A stretch of DNA of 64,000 nt from Marinibaculum pumilum (GCF_042646425.1 NZ_JBHRTR010000028.1:372001-436000); one strand, 5' to 3'; shown: positions 16,975-26,551, counted from the first letter of the stretch. Notes: generated by a model from the letters alone, not told the origin. Translations and numbers: made by a program.

Positions 16975-19241
16975 TCCCGGGCCTGCCCGGCGCTGCGGGA
17001 GCCGCGACCGGGACCGCGCCGGCCGGTGCGGCACCGGACCCGGCCGCGTCGGCCAACCCCCTGCGTGTCGATCCCGCGGCCGCGGCCGAATTGCAGCAGC
17101 GTGCCGCCGGCGCCGGCGCCGGCGCCGGGCAGGGCATGCCGCCGCAGCCGGTGCCGGCATTGCGGACCGACCTGACCCTGCAGCCGGCGGAACCGGAGGA
17201 TGACGGGGCACCGGCCTGGCTGCTGCACGACCCGGTCGCGGAAGGCAATTTCCGCCTGGGTTGGGTGGAACTGGAACTGCTGCGCCGGATGGACGGCGAG
17301 ACATTGCCGGAGGAGGTCGCCGCTTCGGCCACCGCCCATGTCGGCTTCGCCATTTCCGAACAGCAGGTCGTGGACTTGGCGCGGTTCCTGCGGCAGCACA
17401 ATCTGGTGCAGGTCGATGCGCAGCAGAAGGCGCTGTTCCGGATGCGCAGCGAGCGCCGGCACGGTCCGGTGATGCGCTTCCTGCACTCCTACCTGTTCCT
17501 GCGCCTGCCGCTGGTGAAGCCGGACCGCTTCCTGGCCGCGACCCTGCCGACGGTGCGCTGGCTGGGCCATCCCGCAAGCCGGGCCGTGCTGTGCGTCCTC
17601 GGCCTGTTCGCGCTGTTCCTGACCCTGCGCGACCTGGAGACCTATGTCGGCACGATCGTCGACTTCTTCTCCCTGGAAGGGGTGCTGGCCTATGCGGTGG
17701 CCTTGTGCGGCATCAAGGCGCTGCACGAGCTTGGTCACGGCTATATCGCCAAGGCGCAGGGCGCCCGGGTGCCGCGGATGGGTGTCGCGCTGATCGTGCT
17801 CTGGCCGGTCCTGTACACCGACACCACGGATGCATGGCGGGCCACCGGCCGGCGCGGCCGGCTGTGGATCGACGCCGGCGGCATCCTGGTGGAGCTGGCG
17901 ATCGGCGTGCTGGCGCTGCTGCTCTGGCATCTGCTGCCGGACGGCCCGCTGCGCAGCGCCTGCTTCCTGCTGTCCTCGGTCACCCTGGTGCTGACCCTGG
18001 CGATCAACCTGAACCCGCTGATGCGGTTCGACGGCTACTACCTGTTCGCGGACTGGCTCGGCGTGGCGAACCTGCAGGACCGCTCCTTCGCCGTGGCCAA
18101 GTGGTGGCTGCGGGAGAAGCTGTTCGGCTATGGCGACACCCCGCCGGAAACGGCGCGTCCGCTCTGGCTGGTCTACGCCTTCGCCACCTGGATCTACCGC
18201 TTCTTCCTGTTCCTGGGCATCGCGCTCCTGGTCTACAGCTTCTTCGTGAAGCTGCTGGGGATCGTGCTGTTCGTCCTGGAGATCTGGTTCTTCATCCTGC
18301 ACCCCGTGACCCGCGAACTGGCGGTCTGGGTCCGGCGGCGAGGGGAGGCGCGCATGCGCACATTGATGCGAACGGCTGCAATCCTGGCCCTTCTGGTGGG
18401 CGCCCTGATGATCCCCTGGCGATCGGAATTGTCGCTGCCGGCGATCCTGCAGGCGCGCCACGCCGTGGTCTACCTGACGGAGCCGGGCCGGGTGGTCGAG
18501 GTGAAGGCGCGTGACGGGGCGCAGGTCCGGGCCGGCCAGGCGCTGGCAGTCCTGGAGAGCCCCGACCTGAACCACGAGATCGCCCAGACCGAGCGGCGCA
18601 TCGCCGAGCTGCGGCGCCAGCGCGACAGCCGCGGCATGGACGACCGGCTGCTGGAGCAGACGGCGGTGATCGATGCCGACCTGGCCGCCCAGACGGCGAC
18701 CCTGTCCCGTCTGCGCGCCCGCCGCCAGGACCTGGTCCGGCGCGCGCCGTTCGACGGCACCGTGCGCGGCGTGGTGCCCGACCTGCGGCCCGGTCAATGG
18801 CTGGGCGAGGGCGAACGGCTGGCCGCGATCGTCGGCGACGCGACGCCGGCCCTCACCGCCTATGTGCCCGAAGACGACCTGTCGCGGCTGAGTGCCGGTG
18901 CCGAGGCCCGGTTCGTCGCCGATGGCGCCCTGCTTCCCGACATTCCCGCCCGGCTGGCGTCGCTGCCGCAGACCGCCGTCCGCGACTGGGAGGAGCCCTA
19001 CCTGGCCGCCCATCTGGGCGGTCCGGTGGCGGTCCGTCCCCTGCCGGCAAAGGACGGGCGGGAGGAGCGACTGGTGCCGGCGCAGGCGCAGTACCGCCTG
19101 CGGCTGGAGCTGGAGGAGCTGCCGGCGCTGCCGGCGCGGCCGGTTCCCGGCCGTGTGGTGGTGGCGGCGGCACCGCGCAGTGCGCTGGACCGCCTGTGGG
19201 CCGGAACGGTCGGCCTGCTGCGCCGGGAACTCAGCTTCTGA
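16959..19241 (+). CDS. M50 (site-2-protease-like) / HlyD hybrid membrane protein
   Basis: 760 residues; the ATG at 16959 overlaps the previous gene by 16 bases. A low-complexity N-terminus leads to a PqqD-like helical domain (about residues 80-155). A multi-pass membrane region carries the zinc-metalloprotease motif HELGH (residues 256-260) and the distal motif NPLMRFDGYY (352-361), the pair expected for M50/S2P enzymes. The C-terminal third (about 480-740) is a HlyD-like periplasmic domain (PGRVVEVKARDGAQVRAGQAL, coiled-coil, then RRAPFDGTVRG). Proteins of this build occur beside TolC and HlyD genes next to giant repeat proteins. Its job may be to process or pass the giant protein through the inner membrane in place of, or beside, an ABC exporter; that is inference. 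Confidence 0.8.
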   Translation: MAGILIPGLPGAAGAATGTAPAGAAPDPAASANPLRVDPAAAAELQQRAAGAGAGAGQGMPPQPVPALRTDLTLQPAEPEDDGAPAWLLHDPVAEGNFRLGWVELELLRRMDGETLPEEVAASATAHVGFAISEQQVVDLARFLRQHNLVQVDAQQKALFRMRSERRHGPVMRFLHSYLFLRLPLVKPDRFLAATLPTVRWLGHPASRAVLCVLGLFALFLTLRDLETYVGTIVDFFSLEGVLAYAVALCGIKALHELGHGYIAKAQGARVPRMGVALIVLWPVLYTDTTDAWRATGRRGRLWIDAGGILVELAIGVLALLLWHLLPDGPLRSACFLLSSVTLVLTLAINLNPLMRFDGYYLFADWLGVANLQDRSFAVAKWWLREKLFGYGDTPPETARPLWLVYAFATWIYRFFLFLGIALLVYSFFVKLLGIVLFVLEIWFFILHPVTRELAVWVRRRGEARMRTLMRTAAILALLVGALMIPWRSELSLPAILQARHAVVYLTEPGRVVEVKARDGAQVRAGQALAVLESPDLNHEIAQTERRIAELRRQRDSRGMDDRLLEQTAVIDADLAAQTATLSRLRARRQDLVRRAPFDGTVRGVVPDLRPGQWLGEGERLAAIVGDATPALTAYVPEDDLSRLSAGAEARFVADGALLPDIPARLASLPQTAVRDWEEPYLAAHLGGPVAVRPLPAKDGREERLVPAQAQYRLRLELEELPALPARPVPGRVVVAAAPRSALDRLWAGTVGLLRRELSF

Positions 19242-19246
19242 CGCGG

Positions 19247-20299
19247 TCAGCGGCAGGCGGCGAGATCGGCATGCAGGGCGTCCAGCAATGTCCGGTCCCC
19301 GTTCTCCGGCAGCAGATAGTCCGGCACGGTGAAGGCGATGCGCCGGATGTCCGCCAGGGCCGCGGTGGCATCGAGCTGCTGGCGGACCCGTGCCGGGGGC
19401 GCCGGGGCGAACAGCGGCGGCGCATCGCCCCCTGCGTCCGGCCGCTGCCCGAACTGCTCGATGATGACGCCGAACTGACGATCCGCGTGCCGCACCTCCC
19501 GGGCCAGCGCGGTGGCATACCTGCCGGCCTCGGCAGGTGTCAGCTTGGCGGCGCCGACGCCGTCCTGGAACAGCAGGAGGTCGATCTCCGCTTCCTGCAT
19601 GGTGTCGCGCCAGAACGCAGCGTAGCGCTCCGGCGGAAGGTGTCCGTTGGCGAAGGCGGAAATCGCCACGGGACGGTCGATGGCCGTCTTCAACATCCGG
19701 CTGAGCCGCTGCAGGTGCCGGCGGACCGCCGGGCCTGCCGGACCGTCGATCCAGGCCCCGTCGTCGACCTCGGCGGAGATGTACCAGCCCGCCAGCCTGT
19801 CCTGCCGTCGCAGATAGGCGGCCAGGTCGGGCAGGAGACGGGCCAGACGCCGCTCTCTTTCCCGCAGATGGGCGGCGAGGGTGGCGGCCGGCTTCCGCAG
19901 GTTCGGCAGAAAGTCCTTGTCCAGGTCAAGGCCCACCCAGACATCGAGCTGCCGTCGCCGCGCCAGGTCGAACAGGCGGTCGATCGGCGACCCGACCGGA
20001 CCGGGCAGGGCGCTGCTGGGATAGAAGGCAATGCCGTCGGCAGAACTCCATTGCACGAAGACCTCCGTCATGCCCAGGCCGTGCAGCGTGTCCTCCAGGC
20101 TGCGCCAGCGGTCCTCACCCCATTCCAGGTCCTTCACCAGCGGCTGGTAGAAGGTGCCGGACATGGCCGGACGGCAGCTGCCGCCGGCCGTTGCCGGGGG
20201 AACACCGAAAATTAAGTCGTCCGGTGCAAGATCGACATTGCCCAGCCACAGCCCCGCCGACAGCAGCAGGAGGGCCGATATCCGGCAGATCATCGACAT
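19247..20299 (-). CDS. DUF4434-family periplasmic TIM-barrel protein (YbcH-like)
   Basis: 350 residues with an N-terminal signal (hydrophobic run ALLLLSAGLWLG). The mature part starts with SGTFYQPLVKDLEWG and contains GLDLDKDF and GWYISAEVDD, the layout of the DUF4434 family, a putative glycoside-hydrolase-like barrel. In E. coli a member of this family (ybcH) lies next to nfrA/nfrB. Here it is divergent from the wecB-nfrB-nfrA set and convergent with the M50 gene (5-base gap). A role in trimming or releasing the NGR-type polysaccharide is plausible from this association; no catalytic test is known to me. Confidence 0.7.
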   Translation of the reverse strand: MSMICRISALLLLSAGLWLGNVDLAPDDLIFGVPPATAGGSCRPAMSGTFYQPLVKDLEWGEDRWRSLEDTLHGLGMTEVFVQWSSADGIAFYPSSALPGPVGSPIDRLFDLARRRQLDVWVGLDLDKDFLPNLRKPAATLAAHLRERERRLARLLPDLAAYLRRQDRLAGWYISAEVDDGAWIDGPAGPAVRRHLQRLSRMLKTAIDRPVAISAFANGHLPPERYAAFWRDTMQEAEIDLLLFQDGVGAAKLTPAEAGRYATALAREVRHADRQFGVIIEQFGQRPDAGGDAPPLFAPAPPARVRQQLDATAALADIRRIAFTVPDYLLPENGDRTLLDALHADLAACR

Positions 20300-20494
20300 G
20301 CGGCGTCCGGAACCATTGCGGTTGCGGTCGATTTACCGGCATAGGCTGCGATTCGTGGGGCACCCGGCATGACCGGCAACCCGCTACCGATGACATCCAT
20401 CCCGTCGTGCTGCGCCGATGCAGCCTGAAGTGCCGGCCCGTGAACGCGTCGCGTCAGGCCGGGGGGATCCTCGCACATCCACGGCTGAGTCACG
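20300..20494. promoter_or_regulatory. Divergent intergenic region between DUF4434 and wecB genes
   Basis: 195 bases must hold the promoters of both divergent transcripts. No -35/-10 pair with good spacing stands out on either strand (a TAGGCT hexamer at about 20341 lacks a well-spaced partner). The right end contains an in-frame TGA at 20486-20488, which fixes the wecB start. Confidence 0.4.
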
Positions 20495-21604
20495 TTGAGT
20501 AAGACCTTCCTTCTGGTCCTGGGCACCCGACCCGAGGCGATCAAGCTGGCACCTGTCCATAGCGCCCTGTGCCGGCGCTTCGGCAGCGACAATGTGAAGC
20601 TGCTGGCGACGGGACAGCATCCCGATCTGGCCCGCCTGGCCCTGCAGGACTTCGACATCGCCATCGACTTGTGCCTGGAGGCCCCGTCTGCCGGCGGGCT
20701 CTCGGCGCGGAGCGCCTGGATGCTCGATCGCCTGGGCGGGCTGATGGACGATGCTGTCCATTCCCATGTCGTGGTGCAGGGCGATACGTCAACCGCCTTC
20801 ATGGGTGCCCTGGCCGCCTTCAACGCCCGCATCCCGGTCGTGCATGTCGAGGCCGGCCTGCGGACCTACGACCTGGCGGCGCCCTTTCCCGAGGAAGCCA
20901 ATCGCCGCCTGATCGCCCCGCTGGCCGATATCTGCTTCGCGCCGACGGAACGGGCGGCGGAGAACCTCCGGTCGGAGCGCATCCCGGCGCAGCGCATCGA
21001 GGTCGTGGGCAATACGGTGGTGGATGCGATCGAGCAGTTGCGCCCCCGGTTCGAGGGCGCCTGGCCGGCCGCCGCGCCCGGCGTCCGGCGGATCGCGGTG
21101 ACCTTGCATCGCCGGGAAGCCTGGGGCGCACCGCTGCAGGCGCTCTGCGAAGGCCTGGCGGGCCTGTGCCGCCGCCGGTCCGACGTCGACCTGGTCCTGC
21201 CCGTGCATCCCAACCCCATGGTCGGCGACATCGTACGGACCGCCTTTGCCGGCGTGCCCAATGCCGAGCTGGTGGAGCCGCTGGGCTTCGTCGCCATGCA
21301 GTCGCTGCTGTCCACCAGTACCCTGCTGGTCACCGATTCCGGCGGCCTGCAGGAAGAGGCGCCGAGCCACGGCGTGCCGGTGCTGGTCACCCGCGAAGTG
21401 ACGGAGCGGGTGGAGGCGGTAGAGGCCGGCACGGCTCGCCTGGTCGGCCTGGATGCCACCCGCCTTGTGGCGGCGGCGGAGGACCTGCTGGATAACGAAG
21501 CGGCCCGCAGGGCGATGGTCCGTGACGGCAATCCCTTCGGCGACGGCCATGCCGCCGAACGGATCGCCGCGCGCCTCGCCACCGACAGGGCGGAAGCGGC
21601 ATGA
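20495..21604 (+). CDS. wecB: Non-hydrolysing UDP-GlcNAc 2-epimerase (WecB type)
   Basis: 369 residues, close to the usual 375. It interconverts UDP-GlcNAc and UDP-ManNAc in the cytosol. Hallmarks: GTRPEAIK at the N-terminus, GDTST, HVEAGLRT, THLHRRE-like (VTLHRREAWG) and the C-terminal EEAP...GVPVLVTREVTERVEAVEAGT block; the acidic and His catalytic positions of the family are present. The start must be the rare TTG at 20495, because an in-frame TGA lies two codons upstream and GTRPEAIK has to be near the N-terminus. Its stop overlaps the nfrB start (ATGA). In E. coli the NGR glycan needs WecB to supply UDP-ManNAc, so this gene most likely feeds NfrB directly. Confidence 0.9.
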   Translation: MSKTFLLVLGTRPEAIKLAPVHSALCRRFGSDNVKLLATGQHPDLARLALQDFDIAIDLCLEAPSAGGLSARSAWMLDRLGGLMDDAVHSHVVVQGDTSTAFMGALAAFNARIPVVHVEAGLRTYDLAAPFPEEANRRLIAPLADICFAPTERAAENLRSERIPAQRIEVVGNTVVDAIEQLRPRFEGAWPAAAPGVRRIAVTLHRREAWGAPLQALCEGLAGLCRRRSDVDLVLPVHPNPMVGDIVRTAFAGVPNAELVEPLGFVAMQSLLSTSTLLVTDSGGLQEEAPSHGVPVLVTREVTERVEAVEAGTARLVGLDATRLVAAAEDLLDNEAARRAMVRDGNPFGDGHAAERIAARLATDRAEAA

Positions 21605-23106
21605 TCCCGGTCGAAAGCCTGCTGGACTATGCCGCCATCTACTGGTTCGGCGTCTATGTGATCCTGGTCATCGCCGCGGTGGGCAATATCCTGTCCAGCC
21701 TCGACGACCTGTTCGTCGACCTGACCTACTGGGTCTGGCGCGCCTATCGCGGCCTGATCATCCGGCGGATCCACAAGCGCCTGACGGTCGAGGAGCTGCG
21801 TGACTGCCCGCAACAGCCGATCGCGATCCTTGTGCCCGCCTGGGACGAGGCAGATGTGATCGGCCAGATGCTGGCACTGTCGGTGCACAGCTTCGACTAC
21901 GACAGGTACCGGATCTATGTCGGCACCTATCCGAACGATCCGGAGACGCAGGCGGAGGTCGACCGGATCGCCGCCGAAAGCGACAAGGTCCGCAAGGTGG
22001 TCACCCGCCAGCCGGGTCCGACCAGCAAGGCCGATGCGCTCAACCATTGCCTGGAAGCCGCATTCCGCGACGAGCAGGAGAGCGGGACGGAATACGCAGC
22101 CTTCGTCCTGCATGATTCCGAGGATGTGGTGCATCGCCTGGAGCTGCGCCTGTTCAACTTCCTGATCCCCCGCAAGGACCTGGTGCAGCTGCCGGTCTTC
22201 TCCCTGGAGCGGGAGTGGTGGCAGATGACCGGCGGCCATTACCAGGACGAGTTCGCGGAAGTGCATTCCAAGGACCTGGTGGTGCGCGAATGGCTGGCCG
22301 GCCAGGTGCCCAGCGCCGGCGTGGGCACCGGCTTCTCGCGGCGGGCGATCCTCGCCCTGCTGGAAGACAGCGACGGCGAGGTGTTCGACGAATCCAGCCT
22401 GACCGAGGACTATGAGATCTCCTTCCGGCTGAAGCATCACGGCGGCGGCATGAAGGAGATCTTCGTCCGCTTCCCGATCGAGGTCGAGGAGCTGCGCCGC
22501 AACCTGTTCGGGTCGGAGCGACGGGTCCGGCGCCCGGAATGGGTGGCGGTGCGCGAATACTTCCCCGACGACTTCTGGGCCGCGGTCCGTCAGAAGGCGC
22601 GCTGGCTGACCGGCATCGTGTTCCAGGGGTCGCGCCGCATCGGCTGGCGCGGCGCCTTTGCGCTGCGCTATTTCCTGATGCGGGACCGGAAGGCGCTGTT
22701 CACCAACCTGGTGAACATGATGGGCTATTTCGTGCTGGCCAACGCCCTGGCGATGGCGGCCTACAGTGCCGCGTTCGAGGACGGCTTCGCCTTCCCGCCG
22801 CTGGTGATCCCCTATGGGCCGCTGTGGTGGCTCCTTCTGCTGAACGGCCTGTTCCTGCTCAATCGCGTGCTGCACCGGGTCTGGTTCACCTGGATGGTCT
22901 ACGGCGCCTATGCCGCGCTGATGTCGGTGCCGCGCCAGGTCTGGGGCAATTTCATCAACTTCTTCGCCTGCCTGCGGGCCATCCGGCGAGTGATCCGTGC
23001 GGCACGCGGGCGCCAGACCCTGGACTGGGAGAAGACCAGCCATGCCTTCCCCGGCGCGGAGGAACTGAAGGTCCTGAGCCGCCGGTCGAAGGATCTGGCC
23101 AGTTGA
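21601..23106 (+). CDS. nfrB: NfrB-like inner-membrane glycosyltransferase (GT2), short form
   Basis: 501 residues. One N-terminal membrane segment (YWFGVYVILVIAAVGNIL) is followed by SLDDLFVDLTYW, the sequence seen in NfrB proteins. The GT2 domain has ILVPAWDEADVIG, DSEDVV (DxD-type), EDYEISFRL and QKARW, the processive-synthase set, then about three or four C-terminal membrane segments and DWEKTSHAFP. E. coli NfrB is about 745 residues and ends in a c-di-GMP-binding MshEN domain; that domain is absent here, so control by direct c-di-GMP binding is not expected. It should polymerise a ManNAc-type glycan across the inner membrane for export by the NfrA-like protein. Confidence 0.85.
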   Translation: MIPVESLLDYAAIYWFGVYVILVIAAVGNILSSLDDLFVDLTYWVWRAYRGLIIRRIHKRLTVEELRDCPQQPIAILVPAWDEADVIGQMLALSVHSFDYDRYRIYVGTYPNDPETQAEVDRIAAESDKVRKVVTRQPGPTSKADALNHCLEAAFRDEQESGTEYAAFVLHDSEDVVHRLELRLFNFLIPRKDLVQLPVFSLEREWWQMTGGHYQDEFAEVHSKDLVVREWLAGQVPSAGVGTGFSRRAILALLEDSDGEVFDESSLTEDYEISFRLKHHGGGMKEIFVRFPIEVEELRRNLFGSERRVRRPEWVAVREYFPDDFWAAVRQKARWLTGIVFQGSRRIGWRGAFALRYFLMRDRKALFTNLVNMMGYFVLANALAMAAYSAAFEDGFAFPPLVIPYGPLWWLLLLNGLFLLNRVLHRVWFTWMVYGAYAALMSVPRQVWGNFINFFACLRAIRRVIRAARGRQTLDWEKTSHAFPGAEELKVLSRRSKDLAS

Positions 23107-23173
23107 CCGGGGCACGCGCAGACCTGCCGGAGATGCCGGGAACGGGGCTTCCCCGCGGTGGATCGGGGGTGGC

Positions 23174-26100
23174 ATGAAATGGCGCGGATGGCGCTTCCTG
23201 CCGCTGCTCATCGCCCTGATAACCATGGCCGGACTTGCCTGGCTGGCCGCCTCGATGCTGCTGTTCGAGCAGCCGGACGACGAAGTGATCCCGCCGGACG
23301 GGCTGCAGGGGCGGCTTGAAAGCTTCAGCACCTATCCCCGGATGGCCCGTGCCTTCGAGCTGATCCAGCAGGGAAAGCTGGACGCGGCCGCGGACTGGCT
23401 GCAATCGGCGATCAGGGAGGATCCGACGCGGGTGCCGCCGCTGGTGCAGCTGGCGGAGCTGCGGCTGCGCCAGGAGCGGCCGGCCGACGCCGTCGCCGCG
23501 GCGCGGCGCGCCGTCGACCTGCGGCCTGCCGACCCGGAACTGCAATGGCTGCTCGCGCGGTCCCAGGCCGCAGCTGGCGACTATGCCGCCGCCCTTTCGG
23601 CGGTCGACCAGGCGCTGGGCCAGGGCATGTGGACGACCGGCCTGAAGAACCCCGAGCGCCAGCGGGCGGAGGCGGCACGGGTCGGCTATCTCCTCGAGCT
23701 CGGCCGGGCCGAGGCGGCGGCCGAGGCGCTCGCCGCGCTGCCGGAGCCGACGGCCGACGACCTGCTGCGGCTGGGCGACCTGTTCTATGGCAAGGGCGAT
23801 CTGGCACGGGCGGCTACGGCGTTCCGCCGGGCCCGGCAGGCCGCGCCGCAGGGCGACGGGGAGGACTGGATCAAGGCCACCCGCCGGCTGGCGGAGACGG
23901 AGATCAAGGCCGGCAACGATGCCGCTGCCATGGCCACCTTGCAGGCCCTGGTGGAGCGCCACCCGGGCGATGCCGAGGCGCTGCGCCGGCTCGCCAACCT
24001 TGCCGAGGAATCCGGACGGCCGGCCCGGGCGGCCGACTGGCTTGCCCGGGCGATCGCCGCGGACGGCGCGGCGGCCGGTGACAGCGCGAGGGACGAAGCC
24101 GCCCGACGGAAGGAGCGGCTGCGCCTGGCGCGGCTCTACCTGGAGGCGGACGACCCGGCGGCGGCGGCGCGGGTGCTGGCGGCGATCCCGGAGCAGGCCC
24201 TGGACACGGAAGGCGAGACCCTGAAGGCAGAGATCCTGCTGCAGGTTGGCCGGCCGGGCGAGGCGGCTGCCATCTTCGAGAGACTGGCCGGCGAAGAAGC
24301 AGGTGAGCAGCGGGTGTCGGCCCTGCGCTCCGCGGTGGAGGCACTGCGTCGCGCCGGCGACCTGGATGACGAACTGGAGCTGCGCCGGGAACTGGTCCGG
24401 ACCACCGGCTCGGAAGCCGACAGCCAGGCGCTGCTGGAGCGTCTTATCGCCGTGGGCCGGCTGGACGAGGCGGCGAAGATCCTGTCGGCAGAGGTGAAGA
24501 ACGGCGACAGCGGCGCGATAGACCGGCTGCTGTCGGTCCTGGTCGCGGCGGATCGAGCCGAGGCCGGCATCGAGATGCTGACACGCCAGGGGCGGCTGGT
24601 GGAAGCCGCCGAACTGGCGGCTTCCGTCCGGCGCTGGGCGCAGGCCAGCGACCTGCTGCTGCAGGCCTATCGCCGCACGGACGGGCGCGATGCCGACCTG
24701 CTGGCGCGGGCGGTCTATGCCGCCGGCAGGGCCGGGGGCAAGGCGGCCGAGATCCGGGTGCTGGAGGGCGCGTTTCCCTATCCGGGGCTGCCCGCCAGCC
24801 GCCGCAAGACGCTGGGGCTGCAGCTGGTCCAGGGCCTGCGCGACGCCGGTCGCGCGCAGCAGGCGGAGCAGGTGCTGGAGCGCCTGGCGACGGCCACCGG
24901 CGATCCGGGGCTGGCGGTCGAGGTCGCGACCGGCCTGGCCGGCCGCGGCAATTGCGCCGCCGCGCTGGAATGGGCGCAGCGGGCCGCCGCCGGCTCGACC
25001 CCGCCGCCGCGCCTCTTCGCCCTGTCCGGTTTCTGCGCCGATCGCCTGGGCCGGACCGCGCAGGCCCGCCGCGACCTGCAGCGCGCGATTGCCATGGCGG
25101 ATGCCGCCGGCACGAAGCCGGATCCTGCCTGGCTCAACACCCTCGGCTATCTGGAATCGGCGGCCGGCGACACGGCACGGGCCGTCGCCCTGTGGCAGCG
25201 CAGCCTGGCGCAGAGGTTCGATCCCGCCGTGGCGCTGTCTGCGGCCACGGCGCTGCGCAATCTCGGCGGCACTGCCGCGGCCGACAGGCTGCTGGCCCGG
25301 ATCGAGCCGCAGACCCTGTCGCCGGACGACCGGGCCCAGTATTTCAGCGAGATGGCCGAAGCCGCGGCCGCGGCCGGCGATCCGACGACGGCGCAGGCGC
25401 TGCTGCGCCAGGCGCTGGCGCTGCAGCCGAATGCCGACCGCTGGTTCCGCCTGGGCAGCCTGCTGGCGGAGGCGCGCCAGACGGAGGAGGCGCTGGCCGC
25501 CTATGGCAAGGCGGTGGAGCTGGCGCCGGACAATGCGGAAATCCAGGCGGCAATGGGCTATGCCCTGGTCGAGCTGGGCCGGGATGCGGCGGCGGAAGAG
25601 CATTTCGCGCGGGCCATCGCCCTGAAGCCGGATGGCCTGGACCCGGTCTACGAGGATAGCGGCTATGTGAACAAGCGGCTGGCACGCAACGATGTCGCGG
25701 TGTCGCGCTTCAAGACCGCGATCGACCGGATCCACGATGACGGGCCGGAGGCGAGGGAAACCCGCTTCCGCCTGCGCCGCGAGGTGGAGCGGCTGGAGAA
25801 CCGCTGGACCGCCACGGCCAATGTGACGGTGAACAGCCTGCAGGCGGCCACTGGCGCGCCGAGCCCGGTCCGCGACACCTCCAACGGCACCGGCGCGGTG
25901 GAACTCGCCTGGCAGCCGCCGGTGATCGGCAACCGGGACAGCCGGACGGTGGAGATCTTCTCGCGCCTGTTCTGGAACGCGGAGGAAGGCAGCATCGTGC
26001 CGGTGCAGAACTCGCTGCAGGCCGGAATCGGCGCCCGCTGGAAGCCGCTGACCGACTACAACCTGGTGCTCTCCTTCGAGCGGCTGTTCGCCATCGGCCG

Positions 26101-26539
26101 CTTCGCCTATGACGACTGGCTTGCGCGGGCCAGCATCTCGTTCGGCCAGAGCCTGGACTGGCAGCCGGTGCGCGACGACTGGCCGACCGGCTCGCTGTAC
26201 CTGGACGCAGCCCGGGTGCTGGGGGAAGGCACGACCTTCCTCACCGCGATCGGCCAGTACGGCTATGCCTGGAAGAAGCCGTTCGGCATCGACCTGCCGG
26301 CGGAGGCCGACGCGGTTGCCGCCTATGGCCTGGCGACGGCGTCAAGCAGCCGCGACGACACCCTCTCCAGCAATCGCGTGGAGATCGGCGCCGGGCTGGG
26401 CTACCGGCTCTGGTTCAACGATACCAAGTACGAAGCCTATCGCTCCACCGCCGAGGTCGGCCTGGAAACCCGCTATCGGTTCCAGAACGATGCGCAGGAC
26501 GACCTGGTACTGCAGGTGCGGGCGCAGATCCGGTTCTGA
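23174..26539 (+). CDS. nfrA: NfrA-like TPR / outer-membrane glycan export protein
   Basis: 1121 residues; ATG at 23174 preceded by a G-rich ribosome site. An N-terminal signal/anchor (about residues 8-32) leads to more than 20 tetratricopeptide repeats (about 50-860; e.g. AEELALRPADPELQWLLARS-like units). A C-terminal beta-rich domain from about residue 876 (ATANVTVNSLQAATGAP) to a terminal Phe is the NfrA C-terminal family and looks like an outer-membrane barrel. This is the same plan as phage-N4 adsorption protein A and cellulose BcsC: a periplasmic TPR scaffold plus an exit pore. A 67-base gap separates it from nfrB. It ends 12 bases from the convergent nepR-like gene. Confidence 0.85.
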   Translation: MKWRGWRFLPLLIALITMAGLAWLAASMLLFEQPDDEVIPPDGLQGRLESFSTYPRMARAFELIQQGKLDAAADWLQSAIREDPTRVPPLVQLAELRLRQERPADAVAAARRAVDLRPADPELQWLLARSQAAAGDYAAALSAVDQALGQGMWTTGLKNPERQRAEAARVGYLLELGRAEAAAEALAALPEPTADDLLRLGDLFYGKGDLARAATAFRRARQAAPQGDGEDWIKATRRLAETEIKAGNDAAAMATLQALVERHPGDAEALRRLANLAEESGRPARAADWLARAIAADGAAAGDSARDEAARRKERLRLARLYLEADDPAAAARVLAAIPEQALDTEGETLKAEILLQVGRPGEAAAIFERLAGEEAGEQRVSALRSAVEALRRAGDLDDELELRRELVRTTGSEADSQALLERLIAVGRLDEAAKILSAEVKNGDSGAIDRLLSVLVAADRAEAGIEMLTRQGRLVEAAELAASVRRWAQASDLLLQAYRRTDGRDADLLARAVYAAGRAGGKAAEIRVLEGAFPYPGLPASRRKTLGLQLVQGLRDAGRAQQAEQVLERLATATGDPGLAVEVATGLAGRGNCAAALEWAQRAAAGSTPPPRLFALSGFCADRLGRTAQARRDLQRAIAMADAAGTKPDPAWLNTLGYLESAAGDTARAVALWQRSLAQRFDPAVALSAATALRNLGGTAAADRLLARIEPQTLSPDDRAQYFSEMAEAAAAAGDPTTAQALLRQALALQPNADRWFRLGSLLAEARQTEEALAAYGKAVELAPDNAEIQAAMGYALVELGRDAAAEEHFARAIALKPDGLDPVYEDSGYVNKRLARNDVAVSRFKTAIDRIHDDGPEARETRFRLRREVERLENRWTATANVTVNSLQAATGAPSPVRDTSNGTGAVELAWQPPVIGNRDSRTVEIFSRLFWNAEEGSIVPVQNSLQAGIGARWKPLTDYNLVLSFERLFAIGRFAYDDWLARASISFGQSLDWQPVRDDWPTGSLYLDAARVLGEGTTFLTAIGQYGYAWKKPFGIDLPAEADAVAAYGLATASSSRDDTLSSNRVEIGAGLGYRLWFNDTKYEAYRSTAEVGLETRYRFQNDAQDDLVLQVRAQIRF

Positions 26540-26551
26540 GGGGATCCGGCC

